Positions 1 through 8,028 of a stretch of DNA of 64,000 nt are shown one piece after another (position 1 is the first letter of the stretch; the number at the start of each line of letters is the position of its first letter). The DNA comes from Palsa-504 sp963753195 (GTDB lineage Bacteria > Actinomycetota > Actinomycetes > Streptosporangiales > Streptosporangiaceae), in assembly GCA_963753195.1 (NCBI GenBank), contig CAVWBH010000008.1, forward strand, positions 51,198-115,197, read 5' to 3'. A model generated the notes under the pieces. That model searched no databases. It had not been told where the DNA came from and saw only the letters and a list, made by a program, of their open reading frames with translations. A program made the position numbers and the translations under genes.

Positions 1-746
1 TCACCGCGGTCGGACTGCAGGCGCGCTCCGCGCCGGCCGTCCGCTACGTCGCGGACCTCATCGCGCAGGGTTACGCGGGGGAGGTGCTGTCGGCCACCCT
101 GGTCGGCTCCGGCGGAAGCTGGGGCGCGACCATCCCGGCCGCGGGCGCCCGCTACCTCGCCGACCCGGCCGCCGGCGCGACGATGCTGACCATCCCGTTC
201 GGTCACACCGTCGACGGGCTCGCCTTGGCGCTGGGCGAGCCCGCGGTGCAGCACGCCACCCTGGCCACCCGCCGTCCGCTGGTGCTGGATGCCGACAGCG
301 GCGACATGGTGCCCATGACGGCCGCCGACCAGATCGCCGTGACCGCCGCCCTGCCCGGCGGCGCGGTGCTGTCGGCCCACTACCGCGGCGGGATCAGCCG
401 CGGCACCAACCTGCGCTGGGAGATCAACGGCACCGAGGGTGACCTCGTCATCGAGGCTCCCCGGGGCCACCTGCAGATGGCGTTGCCCGCCGTGCTCGGC
501 GGACACGGCCCGGACCGGGAGCTTTCCCCGCTCGAGGTGCCCGCCTCCTACCATCGCGTGCCCGCCCTCGACGGTGACCGGGCCGGGCCGGCCTACAACG
601 TCGCCCACGCCTACGCTCAGCTGCTCGATGACCTGGCCTCCGGCCCTGCGCTGGTGCCCGACTTCGACCACGCGGCCCGCCGCCACCAGATGCTGCAGTC
701 GATCCTCGATGCCGCCGGCCAGCCCTGGAATTCCCGCGGCGCCTGA
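1..746 (+). CDS. Gfo/Idh/MocA-family oxidoreductase, C-terminal part (5' end outside window)
   Basis: The reading frame is open from the first bases, so the gene begins upstream of the window; about 247 codons remain. What is visible corresponds to the C-terminal substrate-binding domain of NAD(P)-dependent Gfo/Idh/MocA sugar or polyol dehydrogenases: a stretch on sequence exchange with the cofactor fold, the usual beta-sheet run with GTEGDLVIEAP, and a C-terminal helix with HAYAQLLDDLASG. The Rossmann nucleotide-binding half is missing, so cofactor and catalytic residues cannot be checked. The stop lies one base before the next ATG, which suggests co-transcription with the CoA-binding protein. 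The substrate is unknown. Confidence 0.75.
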   Translation, partial: TAVGLQARSAPAVRYVADLIAQGYAGEVLSATLVGSGGSWGATIPAAGARYLADPAAGATMLTIPFGHTVDGLALALGEPAVQHATLATRRPLVLDADSGDMVPMTAADQIAVTAALPGGAVLSAHYRGGISRGTNLRWEINGTEGDLVIEAPRGHLQMALPAVLGGHGPDRELSPLEVPASYHRVPALDGDRAGPAYNVAHAYAQLLDDLASGPALVPDFDHAARRHQMLQSILDAAGQPWNSRGA

Positions 747-747
747 G

Positions 748-1185
748 ATGGCCAGGAACGCCACGGATGACCTCGTCGCGCGGATCCTGCGCGCCTACGA
801 CACGATCACCGTCGTCGGCATCAGCTCGAGCCCGGTCAAAGAGGCATTCCTGGTGCCCCGGCTGATGCAGCGCTACGGCTGGCGCATCATCCCGGTCAAC
901 CCGCACGCGGACCAGATCCTGGGCGAGCACGTGTACCGTACTCTCGCCGAGGTCCCCGAGCAGGTCGGCTTCGTGGACGTGTTCCGGCCGCCGGCGGCCA
1001 CCCCCGACATTGCCCGTCAGGCGGTGGCGGCCGGCGCGAGCGCGCTGTGGCTGCAGCTGGGCATCGCATCGGCCGAGGCGCGCGATATCGCCGAGAGCGC
1101 CGGGCTGCTCTACGTCGAGGACCGTTGCCTGGCCATCGAACGGCGCCGTCTCGGGCTCAGCGCCCCGGGACAACCGGGACCCTGA
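748..1185 (+). CDS. CoA-binding domain protein (YccU-like)
   Basis: A 145-residue protein made of a single Rossmann-like CoA-binding fold. Near the N-terminus TITVVGISSSPVKE is the typical first strand and loop, followed by RYGWRIIPVNPHADQILGEHVY, as in the YccU family. Proteins of this kind bind CoA or a related nucleotide, but no defined reaction is known. The ATG at 748 follows the previous stop by one base, so translation is probably coupled to the oxidoreductase. A longer frame begins upstream at 439 but would overlap the oxidoreductase coding region, so the short start is preferred. Confidence 0.8.
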   Translation: MARNATDDLVARILRAYDTITVVGISSSPVKEAFLVPRLMQRYGWRIIPVNPHADQILGEHVYRTLAEVPEQVGFVDVFRPPAATPDIARQAVAAGASALWLQLGIASAEARDIAESAGLLYVEDRCLAIERRRLGLSAPGQPGP

Positions 1186-1256
1186 CGGGGGTGGCAACGG
1201 GGAGCGCGCGAGGTATGGTCGGCTGAGAGCCATGGGTTGCCACCACGAGTTCAGGG

Positions 1257-1631
1257 ATGGCCCACGTGAGCGAACACGAAGCCGGCCTCGTCCGGGAAGT
1301 CTTTGCCCGGGTGCGCAACCGGGATCCCGGGGTCGCGGACCTGTATCACCAGGACGCCACGCTCACCGCGGACGACACGGTGCACGAGGGCCGGGACGCG
1401 ATCCGCGCGTTCTATCTCGGTGTCTTCAGCGGCACCGGCCCGCACCCGACGGTACGCGGCCTGTGGAACGGCGGCTCGATCTATGCCGCCCTGCTCGAGG
1501 TCAGCCGGGACGCGGGCGGTGTCATCCACGCCGTCGACGTGTTCGACGTGGACCGCGACGGGATCCGGTCGATGCGGATCTGCCGGGGCGGCCTGGAGAA
1601 GGGGTGGGTTCCGCTCGCCGCCTCCGAATGA
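1257..1631 (+). CDS. SnoaL-like / NTF2-fold protein
   Basis: A 124-residue cone-shaped NTF2-fold protein. The N-terminal helix is followed by DLYHQDATLTADDTVHEGRDAIRAFY, the usual SnoaL-like pattern in which a helix-loop and the phrase GRDAIRAFY close the pocket. Members include polyketide cyclases, dehydratases, limonene-epoxide hydrolase relatives and many of unknown activity, so no reaction is proposed. The gene ends 34 bases before the alcohol dehydrogenase start and is probably in the same operon. The start is an ATG about 70 bases after the CoA-binding gene. Confidence 0.65.
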   Translation: MAHVSEHEAGLVREVFARVRNRDPGVADLYHQDATLTADDTVHEGRDAIRAFYLGVFSGTGPHPTVRGLWNGGSIYAALLEVSRDAGGVIHAVDVFDVDRDGIRSMRICRGGLEKGWVPLAASE

Positions 1632-1665
1632 GCGAGCCCGCCGCCAGAAGCAACCAGGAGGAGCG

Positions 1666-2739
1666 ATGAAGGCCGCCGTTCTGCGAGAGACCAACAAGCC
1701 GCTCACTATCGAGGAGGTCCTCCTCGACCGGCCCGGGCCGCGCGAGGTGATCGTCAGGACCGGGGCGGCAGGCCTGTGCCACAGCGATCTCAGTGTGATG
1801 AACGGGACCATCAGCATCATCGACCTGCCGGCTGTGCTCGGGCACGAGTCGGCCGGCACGGTCATCGACGTCGGCCGCGACGTCACTTACGTGCAGCCGG
1901 GCGACCGCGTGATCACCTGCCTGTCGCAGTTCTGCGGGCTGTGTGAGTACTGCCTCACGGGCCGCTCCTATCTCTGCCGGGAGCTGCGCGGCGCCCAGCG
2001 CGCCCGGCCCCGGCTCAGCCAGGACGGGGCCGCGATCGCGCAGTTCGCCGGGCTGGGATCCTTCGCCGAGGAACTGCTCGTCCACGAGAACGCCGTCGTC
2101 AAGTACGACGACGACATCCCCGCCGAGGTCGCGGCGGTCGTGGGCTGCGGCGTCACCACCGGGCTCGGCGCGGCGCTCAACACGGCGCAGGTCCGTCCGG
2201 CCTCGACGGCGGCGGTCATCGGGCTCGGCGGTGTCGGCCTCGCGGCGATCCAGGGCTGCTACATCGCCGGGGCCCGCCAGATCATCGCCGTCGACCGCTG
2301 GCCCGGGCGGCTCGAGCGGGCCATGGCCCTCGGGGCCACGCACGCCGTCAACGCGTCCGAGACCGACTCGGTGGAGGCCGTGCGCGAGCTGTCCGGCGGC
2401 GGCGTGGACTACGCGTTCGAGGCCGTCGGCCGCGGCGACACGGCCCAGCAGGCCTTCGAGATGACCCGGCCGGGCGGCATGGCCGTCATCGTCGGGGTCG
2501 TCTCCGGCATGGACATCACGGTGCCCGGCTCGCTGCTGCAGGGCGACCGCACTCTGCGCGGATGCTCGATGGGCTCGAACCGGTTCCGCATCGACATACC
2601 GAAGTGGCTGGACCTCTACCGCCAGGGCCGCCTGCGCCTGGATGAGTTCGTCACCTCGAGGATCACCCTCGGCCAGGTCAACGAGGGCTACGCGGCCATG
2701 GAGCGCGGCGAGGGAGCCCGCTCGGTGATCATCTTCTAG
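1666..2739 (+). CDS. Zinc-dependent alcohol dehydrogenase (MDR superfamily)
   Basis: A 357-residue medium-chain dehydrogenase of the class III/NDMA-dependent type, expected to oxidise an alcohol with NAD(P). Catalytic zinc ligands are visible as Cys38 in GLCHSD and His60-Glu61 in GHESAG, with a further Cys in VGCGVTTG. Four structural-zinc cysteines lie at 90, 93, 96 and 104 (CGLCEYCLTGRSYLC). The nucleotide-binding loop reads GLGGVGLAAIQG. An AGGAGG site about seven bases upstream decides the ATG at 1666; a longer open frame from 1303 overlaps the SnoaL-like gene and is ignored. Substrate is not predictable from sequence; with the neighbouring SDR and acyl-CoA dehydrogenases a lipid or terpenoid alcohol is possible (inference). 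Confidence 0.88.
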   Translation: MKAAVLRETNKPLTIEEVLLDRPGPREVIVRTGAAGLCHSDLSVMNGTISIIDLPAVLGHESAGTVIDVGRDVTYVQPGDRVITCLSQFCGLCEYCLTGRSYLCRELRGAQRARPRLSQDGAAIAQFAGLGSFAEELLVHENAVVKYDDDIPAEVAAVVGCGVTTGLGAALNTAQVRPASTAAVIGLGGVGLAAIQGCYIAGARQIIAVDRWPGRLERAMALGATHAVNASETDSVEAVRELSGGGVDYAFEAVGRGDTAQQAFEMTRPGGMAVIVGVVSGMDITVPGSLLQGDRTLRGCSMGSNRFRIDIPKWLDLYRQGRLRLDEFVTSRITLGQVNEGYAAMERGEGARSVIIF

Positions 2740-2840
2740 GTGACGGCCCCGCCGTCAGGCCGCAGCTCGCGCCAGACCCCGGATCTTGGCCGGGCTGCAG
2801 TTACCCCGGTTACCTGACCAGCGCGCCAGGCTCCGGGCCA

Positions 2841-4157
2841 TCACGGTAGAGGCGGACCCGCGGTTGCCGATGATGGCTGGTAGCTGGTGTTCCCGGGGTA
2901 GCTGGCCCGGATGAGGTCGTGGTGCTGTAGGGCCTGGAGGACCTGGACGGTCTGGCAGAGGGTGAGCACGCAGGTGGCCACACCGCGGGTGCTGGTGTCC
3001 CGGGTGCACAGGTGGGTTGGCCCGGTGCTGAAGGACACCGGCTGGCCGCTGAGCGGCTGGCCGGCGGCGGTGAGCGTCGCGGTGAGGGTCAGGCGCGGGC
3101 TGAGGCCGATGCGCGCGGTCAGCGCGGTCGGGGCCCTCGCCGCGCTGATCACCGACACGGTGCCATCGCGGAGGTTGGCCACGTAGGCGGTGTGCGTGGC
3201 GGGGTCCACGGCTACCCCGTCCGGGTCGGTGCCGACGGGGATGGTGGCGGTCACGGTGCCGGCGGCCGCGTCAATCACCGACACCGTGCCCTCACCCTGG
3301 TTGGTCACGTAGATGGTCCCGGCCGCGGGATCCACGGCCACCCCGGCCGGCTTGCTGCCGACCGGGATGGTGGCCGTTACGGCGTGGGCCGCCGCGTTGA
3401 TGACCGATACCGTGCCACTGCTGTAGTTGGTCACGTAGACGGTCCCGGCCGCCGGATCTACTGCCACCCCGGCCGGGTTGCCGCCGACGGGGATGGTGGC
3501 GGTTACGGCGTGGGTCGCCGCGTTGATGACCGATACCGTGCCACCGCTGTAGTTGGTCACGTAGACGGTCCCGGCCGCGGCGTCTACCGCCACCCCGAAC
3601 GGGCCGTCACCGACCGGGATGGTGGCGGTCACGGCGTGGGTCGCCGCGTCGATGACCGATACCGTGCTGTCTTGGATGTCGGCCACGTAGACGGTCCCGG
3701 CCGCGGGATCCACCGCCACCCCGATCGGGCCGTCACCGACCGGGATGGTGGCGGTCACGGCGCTGGTTGCCGCGTGGATCACCGACACCGTGCCAGCGCC
3801 GTTGTTGGTCACGTAGACGGTCCCGGCGGCGGGGTCCACTGCCACCCCGTCCGGGTTGCCCCCGTCGGGGATGGTGGCGGCTACGGTGCGGGTCGCCGCG
3901 TGGATCACCGACACCGTGTAACCAACGGAGTTGGCCACGTAGACGGTCCCGGCCGCGGGGTCCACCGCCACCCCGTCCGGGAAGGGGCCGACGCGGATGG
4001 TGGCGGTCACGGTGTAGCGGCCTGCCGCCGAGGCGGCCGGCGTGCTGGCCGCCAGTGACAGCGCGACCGCTGCGGTGACGGCGGCGGCGGCGCGCCAGCG
4101 GGCTGAGGTCCTGCCGTGCTGGCCCGCGCGGGCCTGATGGTCTGGCGGTGCGTGCAT
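2841..4157 (-). CDS. Secreted YVTN-type seven-bladed beta-propeller protein with C-terminal Ig-like domain
   Basis: A 438-residue exported protein. An Arg-rich N-terminus and a hydrophobic stretch (about residues 22-44, ending ASTPAASA) form a signal peptide. Residues 51-344 are seven 42-residue repeats, each with a VAVDPAAGTVYV core and a TVSVI strand, so they make exactly one seven-bladed propeller. Residues 345-438 look like a bacterial Ig-like domain with two cysteines about eleven residues apart. Such proteins act outside the cell as binding or scaffold proteins; no enzymatic motif is visible. The ATG at 4157 is chosen because AGGGGGCAGGCC precedes it and because it puts the signal peptide at the right distance; the frame stays open up to 4238. 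Confidence 0.82.
   Translation of the reverse strand: MHAPPDHQARAGQHGRTSARWRAAAAVTAAVALSLAASTPAASAAGRYTVTATIRVGPFPDGVAVDPAAGTVYVANSVGYTVSVIHAATRTVAATIPDGGNPDGVAVDPAAGTVYVTNNGAGTVSVIHAATSAVTATIPVGDGPIGVAVDPAAGTVYVADIQDSTVSVIDAATHAVTATIPVGDGPFGVAVDAAAGTVYVTNYSGGTVSVINAATHAVTATIPVGGNPAGVAVDPAAGTVYVTNYSSGTVSVINAAAHAVTATIPVGSKPAGVAVDPAAGTIYVTNQGEGTVSVIDAAAGTVTATIPVGTDPDGVAVDPATHTAYVANLRDGTVSVISAARAPTALTARIGLSPRLTLTATLTAAGQPLSGQPVSFSTGPTHLCTRDTSTRGVATCVLTLCQTVQVLQALQHHDLIRASYPGNTSYQPSSATAGPPLP
3126..4007 (-). repeat. Seven tandem 126-bp repeats encoding propeller blades
   Basis: Seven consecutive 126-bp units encode the seven blades of the YVTN protein. Units three to five are especially alike. 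The repeat length is a multiple of three, so gain or loss of a unit would keep the frame but change the number of blades. Confidence 0.85.
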
Positions 4158-4400
4158 GGCCTGCCCCCTGGCTGCGTCCCCCGTGCCGTGGTACCGGTGA
4201 GTCAGCCGGCCGAGATGGTCCCGGCTGGCCCCGGCCAAGCTATCGCAATAAGTAGCTGACCGATCACAATTTGCCTAGGACGGGTGCCGAACGCTCATGG
4301 CGCCGCCACACCGCGTCCGGCCAGGATCCTGGCCGCGCCTGGCCTCCAGGGAGCAGCCACGCTAGGCTCTATCTGCACCGTGCCAGCGGGGGAGGTGCCA

Positions 4401-5282
4401 GTGACGACAGGACCGGGGGACCACGGCCGGCTCAGGGCGTGCCACGCTGACCGCGAGCAGGTCATCGGTATCCTCCAGGCCGCGTTCGCGCAGGGCCGGC
4501 TGACCCCGGACGAGCTCGACGCGCGGGCAGGCCAGGCGTTCGCCGCGCAGACCTATGCCGATCTGACCGCGCTCACCGCCGACATCCCGGCCGACCCGGC
4601 CGCACCCTGGCTGCGGGCCCGCCGCTGGCCGGCCGCCAGGCCGATCGCCAAGTCGGGGTGGCTGGCCGACCGCGAGTACGTGATCGGAACGCTGAAGACC
4701 TCGTTCGTGCACGGTCGGCTGACCCGGGACGAGCTCGACGCGCGGGTAGGCCAGGCGTTCGCCGCGCGGACCTATGCCGGCCTGGCCGCGCTCCTGGCCG
4801 ACATCCCGGGCGCCATCCGGGATGCCGACGACATCACGCCCCCGCCCGCCCGCGTCCCCCGCCGGCCGCTGGCCACTGCGGCCGTCAAGGCAGGCATGTG
4901 CCTGATCATCTCGGCCGTGGCCCTCTGGGTCGCCACCATCGCCGTTCCGAGCGGTTCGGGCCCCTATCCCGATCATCCCTTCCTTGTGCCGATGTTTCTC
5001 CTGGCTGCCCTCGGCGTAGTCGCGGCCCCGTGCATACTGGGGCATGGCGTGGTCACCTCGCGGAAGCTGAGACGCTCCCGCGGGCAACTGCCGCCACCAG
5101 GTCCGGGCGGCCGCGCCCTCGAAGCCGAACGACGCGCCAGCACCGGCCATGACCCGGATCCCCCCCAACCTCCGCGCCGGCCAGGCCCACGCCGGCCTGC
5201 GGGCTCACCAGTCAGGGCCGGCCCGCCGCCCCATGGTCGATGGGCCGCTGTACCAGTAAGAGCTGGTACAACGGGCCGATGA
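4401..5282 (+). CDS. Membrane protein with two tandem DUF1707 domains
   Basis: A 293-residue protein starting with two copies of the DUF1707 helix-turn module (about residues 12-60 and 90-140). Each copy contains the sequence GRLTPDELDAR or GRLTRDELDAR followed by QAFAA(Q/R)TYA. Two hydrophobic segments follow (about 160-182 and 194-216), then a long Arg/Pro-rich cytoplasmic-looking tail. DUF1707 is common in actinomycete membrane proteins and is of uncertain function. Most family members have one copy; two copies here are almost certainly an internal duplication. The GTG at 4401 is chosen for the GGAGG six bases upstream; an in-frame GTG at 4284 lacks a site. Confidence 0.75.
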   Translation: MTTGPGDHGRLRACHADREQVIGILQAAFAQGRLTPDELDARAGQAFAAQTYADLTALTADIPADPAAPWLRARRWPAARPIAKSGWLADREYVIGTLKTSFVHGRLTRDELDARVGQAFAARTYAGLAALLADIPGAIRDADDITPPPARVPRRPLATAAVKAGMCLIISAVALWVATIAVPSGSGPYPDHPFLVPMFLLAALGVVAAPCILGHGVVTSRKLRRSRGQLPPPGPGGRALEAERRASTGHDPDPPQPPRRPGPRRPAGSPVRAGPPPHGRWAAVPVRAGTTGR

Positions 5283-5300
5283 CCAGCAACCCCAACGCGG

Positions 5301-5741
5301 TCACTGCCCGGCCAGCCGTACCTCGATCCGCTCCAGCGACCCCCACAGTTCATTCGCCGGCATGGCCTGCGGCCGGATTCTCCGCAGCGTCTGGTTGGCG
5401 TCGGCCAGCGGCACGCCGCCGAGCATCAGGTACGCGATCGCCACCGTCGAGGTACGGGATATCCCGGCCTGGCAATACACGCCGATGGTCAGGCCCGACC
5501 CGGCCAGGCTGACCACGTGCCGGGCCGCGCACAGGATCAGCTCATCCTGGCCCGGCTCCAGGTCCATGATCGGGAAATGGTCGATCGGAATCGGCAGTCC
5601 CGGCGGCTTGGTCTCTCCGCGCAGGTCCACCAGCCGCTGCGCGCCCGCGGTGACCATGGCCATGGCCAGGCCCGCGTCGGCCAGAAGCACGTGATCGTCG
5701 AGTCGGCTGATGCCCACCACAGCCGCCGCGTCCGCGGTCAC
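5301..5741 (-). CDS. Dual-specificity / tyrosine phosphatase-like protein
   Basis: A 146-residue cysteine-dependent phosphatase. The active-site loop is Cys90-QAGIS-Arg96 in VYCQAGISRTST, a correct CX5R signature, although the His that usually precedes the Cys is Tyr here. Asp60 in IMDLEPGQ is a candidate general acid. The downstream helix AIAYLMLGG is typical of the dual-specificity family. The GTG start at 5741 is preceded by GGAGG. The gene converges with the DUF1707 gene, only 18 bases apart. The physiological substrate is unknown; a phospho-tyrosine or phospho-serine protein is expected. Confidence 0.78.
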   Translation of the reverse strand: MTADAAAVVGISRLDDHVLLADAGLAMAMVTAGAQRLVDLRGETKPPGLPIPIDHFPIMDLEPGQDELILCAARHVVSLAGSGLTIGVYCQAGISRTSTVAIAYLMLGGVPLADANQTLRRIRPQAMPANELWGSLERIEVRLAGQ

Positions 5742-5797
5742 CGGACCTCCGCCGGGCAGAGTGCCATGAATCCTCCGAGGGCCATGCGTCCCGATAA

Positions 5798-5814
5798 CTA
5801 GAATGCTGTTCTAG
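5798..5814. promoter_or_regulatory. Operator-like palindrome, site 1 of 4
   Basis: The 17-mer CTAGAATGCTGTTCTAG has perfect 6-bp arms around a 5-bp centre. It lies about 160 bases upstream of the SDR gene. Three related 17-mers lie at 5891, 10631 and 11524, all in promoters of the module next to the TetR gene. Confidence 0.6.
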
Positions 5815-5890
5815 AAAGGATTGTCAGTGCGGGCTCCGGGCGTGTCAACTCGGCCCTCGCCCCTGCATGGCGCGAGAGCAACCGGGCAAT

Positions 5891-5907
5891 TTAGAATCTC
5901 CTTCTAG
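5891..5907. promoter_or_regulatory. Operator-like palindrome, site 2 of 4
   Basis: TTAGAATCTCCTTCTAG has 5-bp perfect arms (TAGAA/TTCTA) and the same spacing as site 1. It lies 69 bases upstream of the SDR start. Two sites in one promoter suggest cooperative repression, probably by the TetR protein encoded at 10631-11476 (inference). Confidence 0.6.
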
Positions 5908-5975
5908 TATTCGGTTCATCCGGGTCTGGCGGCCGCCGATCCCGGCCACGCAGAGCAGCGTCGAGGGAGAAAAGC

Positions 5976-6791
5976 ATGGGCATCCTGGACGGCAAGGTCG
6001 CCATCGTGACCGGGGGCAGCCGGGGCATCGGGGCGGAGATCGCCCTGCGGTTCAGCGAGGTCGGGGCGGCCGTGGCGGTCGCCGCGCGGTCGGCCGGGCC
6101 GGGCACGTCGCCGCTGCCGGGCACGATCGTCGAGACCGTCGACCGGATCCGGGCCGCGGGCGGGACGGCGGTGCCCATCCAGATCGACCTGTCCCACCCC
6201 GAGGACCGCGAGCGGCTGGTCGCGGAGACCACCGCTCAGCTCGGCACGCCCGACATCCTGGTCAACAACGGCGCCGTCACCTACTTCGCCCCGGTGGCCG
6301 ACTTCCGCGAGAGCCGGTACAACATCATGTACGAGGTCCAGGTCAAGGCGGCGTTCCAGCTCGCGCAGCTGGTCATACCCGGCATGCGGGAGAAGGGCGA
6401 GGGCTGGATCCTGAACATTTCTTCCGGGGCGGCCCGGCACCCCAGCCTGCCGCCGGCGGCCCGCGCCGCGGCGGGCGGCACCGTCTACGGGATGGTCAAG
6501 GCCTCGCTCGAGCGGTTCTCCTCGGGCCTGGCCGCCGAACTGTGGGACGACAACATCTCCGTGAATGCCTTGTCACCCAACAAGGCCGTCCCGACACCCG
6601 GCACGATCTACCACAACCTGACCACCGAGGACGACCCCAACAACGAGCCGCGCGAGGTGTTCGCCGAAGCCGCCCTGATGCTGTGCAGCGCCAAGCCCAA
6701 GACCCTGACCGGTCGGATCGCCTACTCCATGGACCTGCTGGACGAGCTCGGCATCCCCCATCCCGCCCGCCGCCAGCCGCTGAGCAGCTGA
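5976..6791 (+). CDS. Short-chain dehydrogenase/reductase
   Basis: A 271-residue classical SDR. The cofactor loop TGGSRGIG is at residues 12-19, NNGA at 97-100, and the catalytic pair Tyr171-Lys175 in VYGMVK. The catalytic Ser is in NISSGAA. The protein is expected to oxidise or reduce a hydroxyl/keto group, probably on an acyl-CoA or lipid intermediate given the three acyl-CoA dehydrogenases downstream (inference). ATG follows GGGAGAAAAGC. Two palindromic operator-like sites lie in the upstream 180 bases, so it is likely regulated together with the adjoining operon. It converges with the acyl-CoA dehydrogenase operon over a shared terminator. Confidence 0.88.
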   Translation: MGILDGKVAIVTGGSRGIGAEIALRFSEVGAAVAVAARSAGPGTSPLPGTIVETVDRIRAAGGTAVPIQIDLSHPEDRERLVAETTAQLGTPDILVNNGAVTYFAPVADFRESRYNIMYEVQVKAAFQLAQLVIPGMREKGEGWILNISSGAARHPSLPPAARAAAGGTVYGMVKASLERFSSGLAAELWDDNISVNALSPNKAVPTPGTIYHNLTTEDDPNNEPREVFAEAALMLCSAKPKTLTGRIAYSMDLLDELGIPHPARRQPLSS

Positions 6792-6831
6792 TCCGCTGAA
6801 CAGCTGAGCCGCTGAACCGGTAAACGGACGA

Positions 6832-6864
6832 ACCGGCGGGCCGCCAATGAGGCAGCCCGCCGGT
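6832..6864. terminator. Bidirectional terminator hairpin between SDR and acyl-CoA dehydrogenase operon
   Basis: ACCGGCGGGC pairs with GCCCGCCGGT, extended by an inner GCC/GGC pair after one mismatch around an AATGA loop. It sits between two converging genes, 40 bases after the SDR stop and 15 before the last acyl-CoA dehydrogenase stop. Confidence 0.65.
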
Positions 6865-6878
6865 CACTCAAAAGACCG

Positions 6879-7994
6879 CTACAGCCCGATCCGCGTCGCC
6901 AGCCGCTCCCGGTGGTAGCTGCCGTCGCCCAGGAACAGCTCGCTGGACTTCGCCCGCTTGAAGTACAGGTGGGCGTCGTGCTCCCAGGTGAACCCGATCC
7001 CGCCGTGGATCTGGATGTTCTCCGCGGCCACGTGGAAATAGGTGTCCGAGGCGTACCCCTTCACCAGCGCGGCCAGGACGGGGACTTCCTCGGAGCCGTC
7101 CGCCACGGCCGCGGCCGCGTAGCCGACCGCCGACCGCAGCGACTCGACCTCGAGCAGCAGGTCGGCGCAGCGGTGCTTGATGGCCTGGAAGCTGCCGATG
7201 GCCCGGCCGAACTGATGGCGGATCTTGGCGTACTCCACCGCCATGTCCAGGGCCCGCTGGGCGCCGCCGAGCTGCTCGGCGGCCAGCGCGATCGCGGCGA
7301 TGTCGAGGGTGTGATCCAGCACCGCGGCGCCCTCGCCCGGCGCGCCGATCAGCCGTCCGCTCACCCCGGTGAACTCCAGCCGGGCCAGCTTCCTGGTCTG
7401 GTCCAGCGTCGGCAGCGGGGTCCGGCTCAGCCCGGCCGCGTCCCCGTCCACCGCGAACAGCGACAGCCCGTCGCTGGTGGCCGCGACGACCAGGATCAAG
7501 GACGCCGTGCCGCCGTCGAGCACGAAGCTCTTGTGCCCGTCCAGCTTCCAGCCCGTCCCGTCCCGGGCCGCCGACAGCCGGATCGCGCCCGGATCCCACG
7601 ACCCGTCATCCTCGGTGAAGGCCAGGGTCGCGATGGTGTCCCCGGCGGCGATCCCGGGCAGCAGGTCCCGGCGCGCCTGCTCGTCTGTGCCGGCCAGCAG
7701 CGCCGTGGCGGCCAGCACCGCGCTGGCCAGGTACGGGCCGCCGTACAGCGCCGCGCCCATCTCTTCCAGCACGACCGCCTGCTCGGCGAAGGTGGCCCCG
7801 GCGCCGCCGTACTCCTCCGGGATGGCCAGCGCCTGCAGGCCGAGCTGGTGGCCCGCCTGCTCCCAGACCGAACGGTCCAGGCCGTCCTGCGTCTCCATCA
7901 GCTCGCGCACCCGCTTCAGCGGCGCCTGATCGGCCATGAACCGCTGGACCGAATCCCGCAGCTGCTCCTGCTCCTCAGTGATTCCAATCGTCAC
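6879..7994 (-). CDS. Acyl-CoA dehydrogenase (FadE-like), smaller partner type
   Basis: A 371-residue flavoprotein of the acyl-CoA dehydrogenase family. The N-terminal helical domain contains IPEEYGGAGATF; the C-terminal domain contains YAKIRHQFGRAIGSFQA, which contacts FAD, and IQIHGGIGFTWEHD. The Glu usually found in a YEGT loop is absent; a Glu in ALAAEQLGG occupies the alternative helix position used in isovaleryl- and some steroid-type enzymes (inference from family knowledge). It is the last gene of a three-gene operon, 34 bases after the second dehydrogenase. The pattern of different FadE subunits side by side is typical of actinobacterial heterotetramers that act on steroid or branched side chains. 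Confidence 0.85.
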   Translation of the reverse strand: MTIGITEEQEQLRDSVQRFMADQAPLKRVRELMETQDGLDRSVWEQAGHQLGLQALAIPEEYGGAGATFAEQAVVLEEMGAALYGGPYLASAVLAATALLAGTDEQARRDLLPGIAAGDTIATLAFTEDDGSWDPGAIRLSAARDGTGWKLDGHKSFVLDGGTASLILVVAATSDGLSLFAVDGDAAGLSRTPLPTLDQTRKLARLEFTGVSGRLIGAPGEGAAVLDHTLDIAAIALAAEQLGGAQRALDMAVEYAKIRHQFGRAIGSFQAIKHRCADLLLEVESLRSAVGYAAAAVADGSEEVPVLAALVKGYASDTYFHVAAENIQIHGGIGFTWEHDAHLYFKRAKSSELFLGDGSYHRERLATRIGL

Positions 7995-8028
7995 GACAGT
8001 GCTCCCGTTCCTCAGCGGTATCCGGCCG

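Noticed and set aside
2911..4078. Long plus-strand frames opposite the YVTN propeller gene
   Set aside because: They are Gly/His/Arg-rich, repeat with the same 126-bp period and lack family features; the minus strand has signal peptide and complete propeller.
4973..5353. Minus-strand frame over the DUF1707 tail
   Set aside because: Low-complexity Gly/Arg/Pro sequence without ribosome site; antisense to a plausible gene tail.
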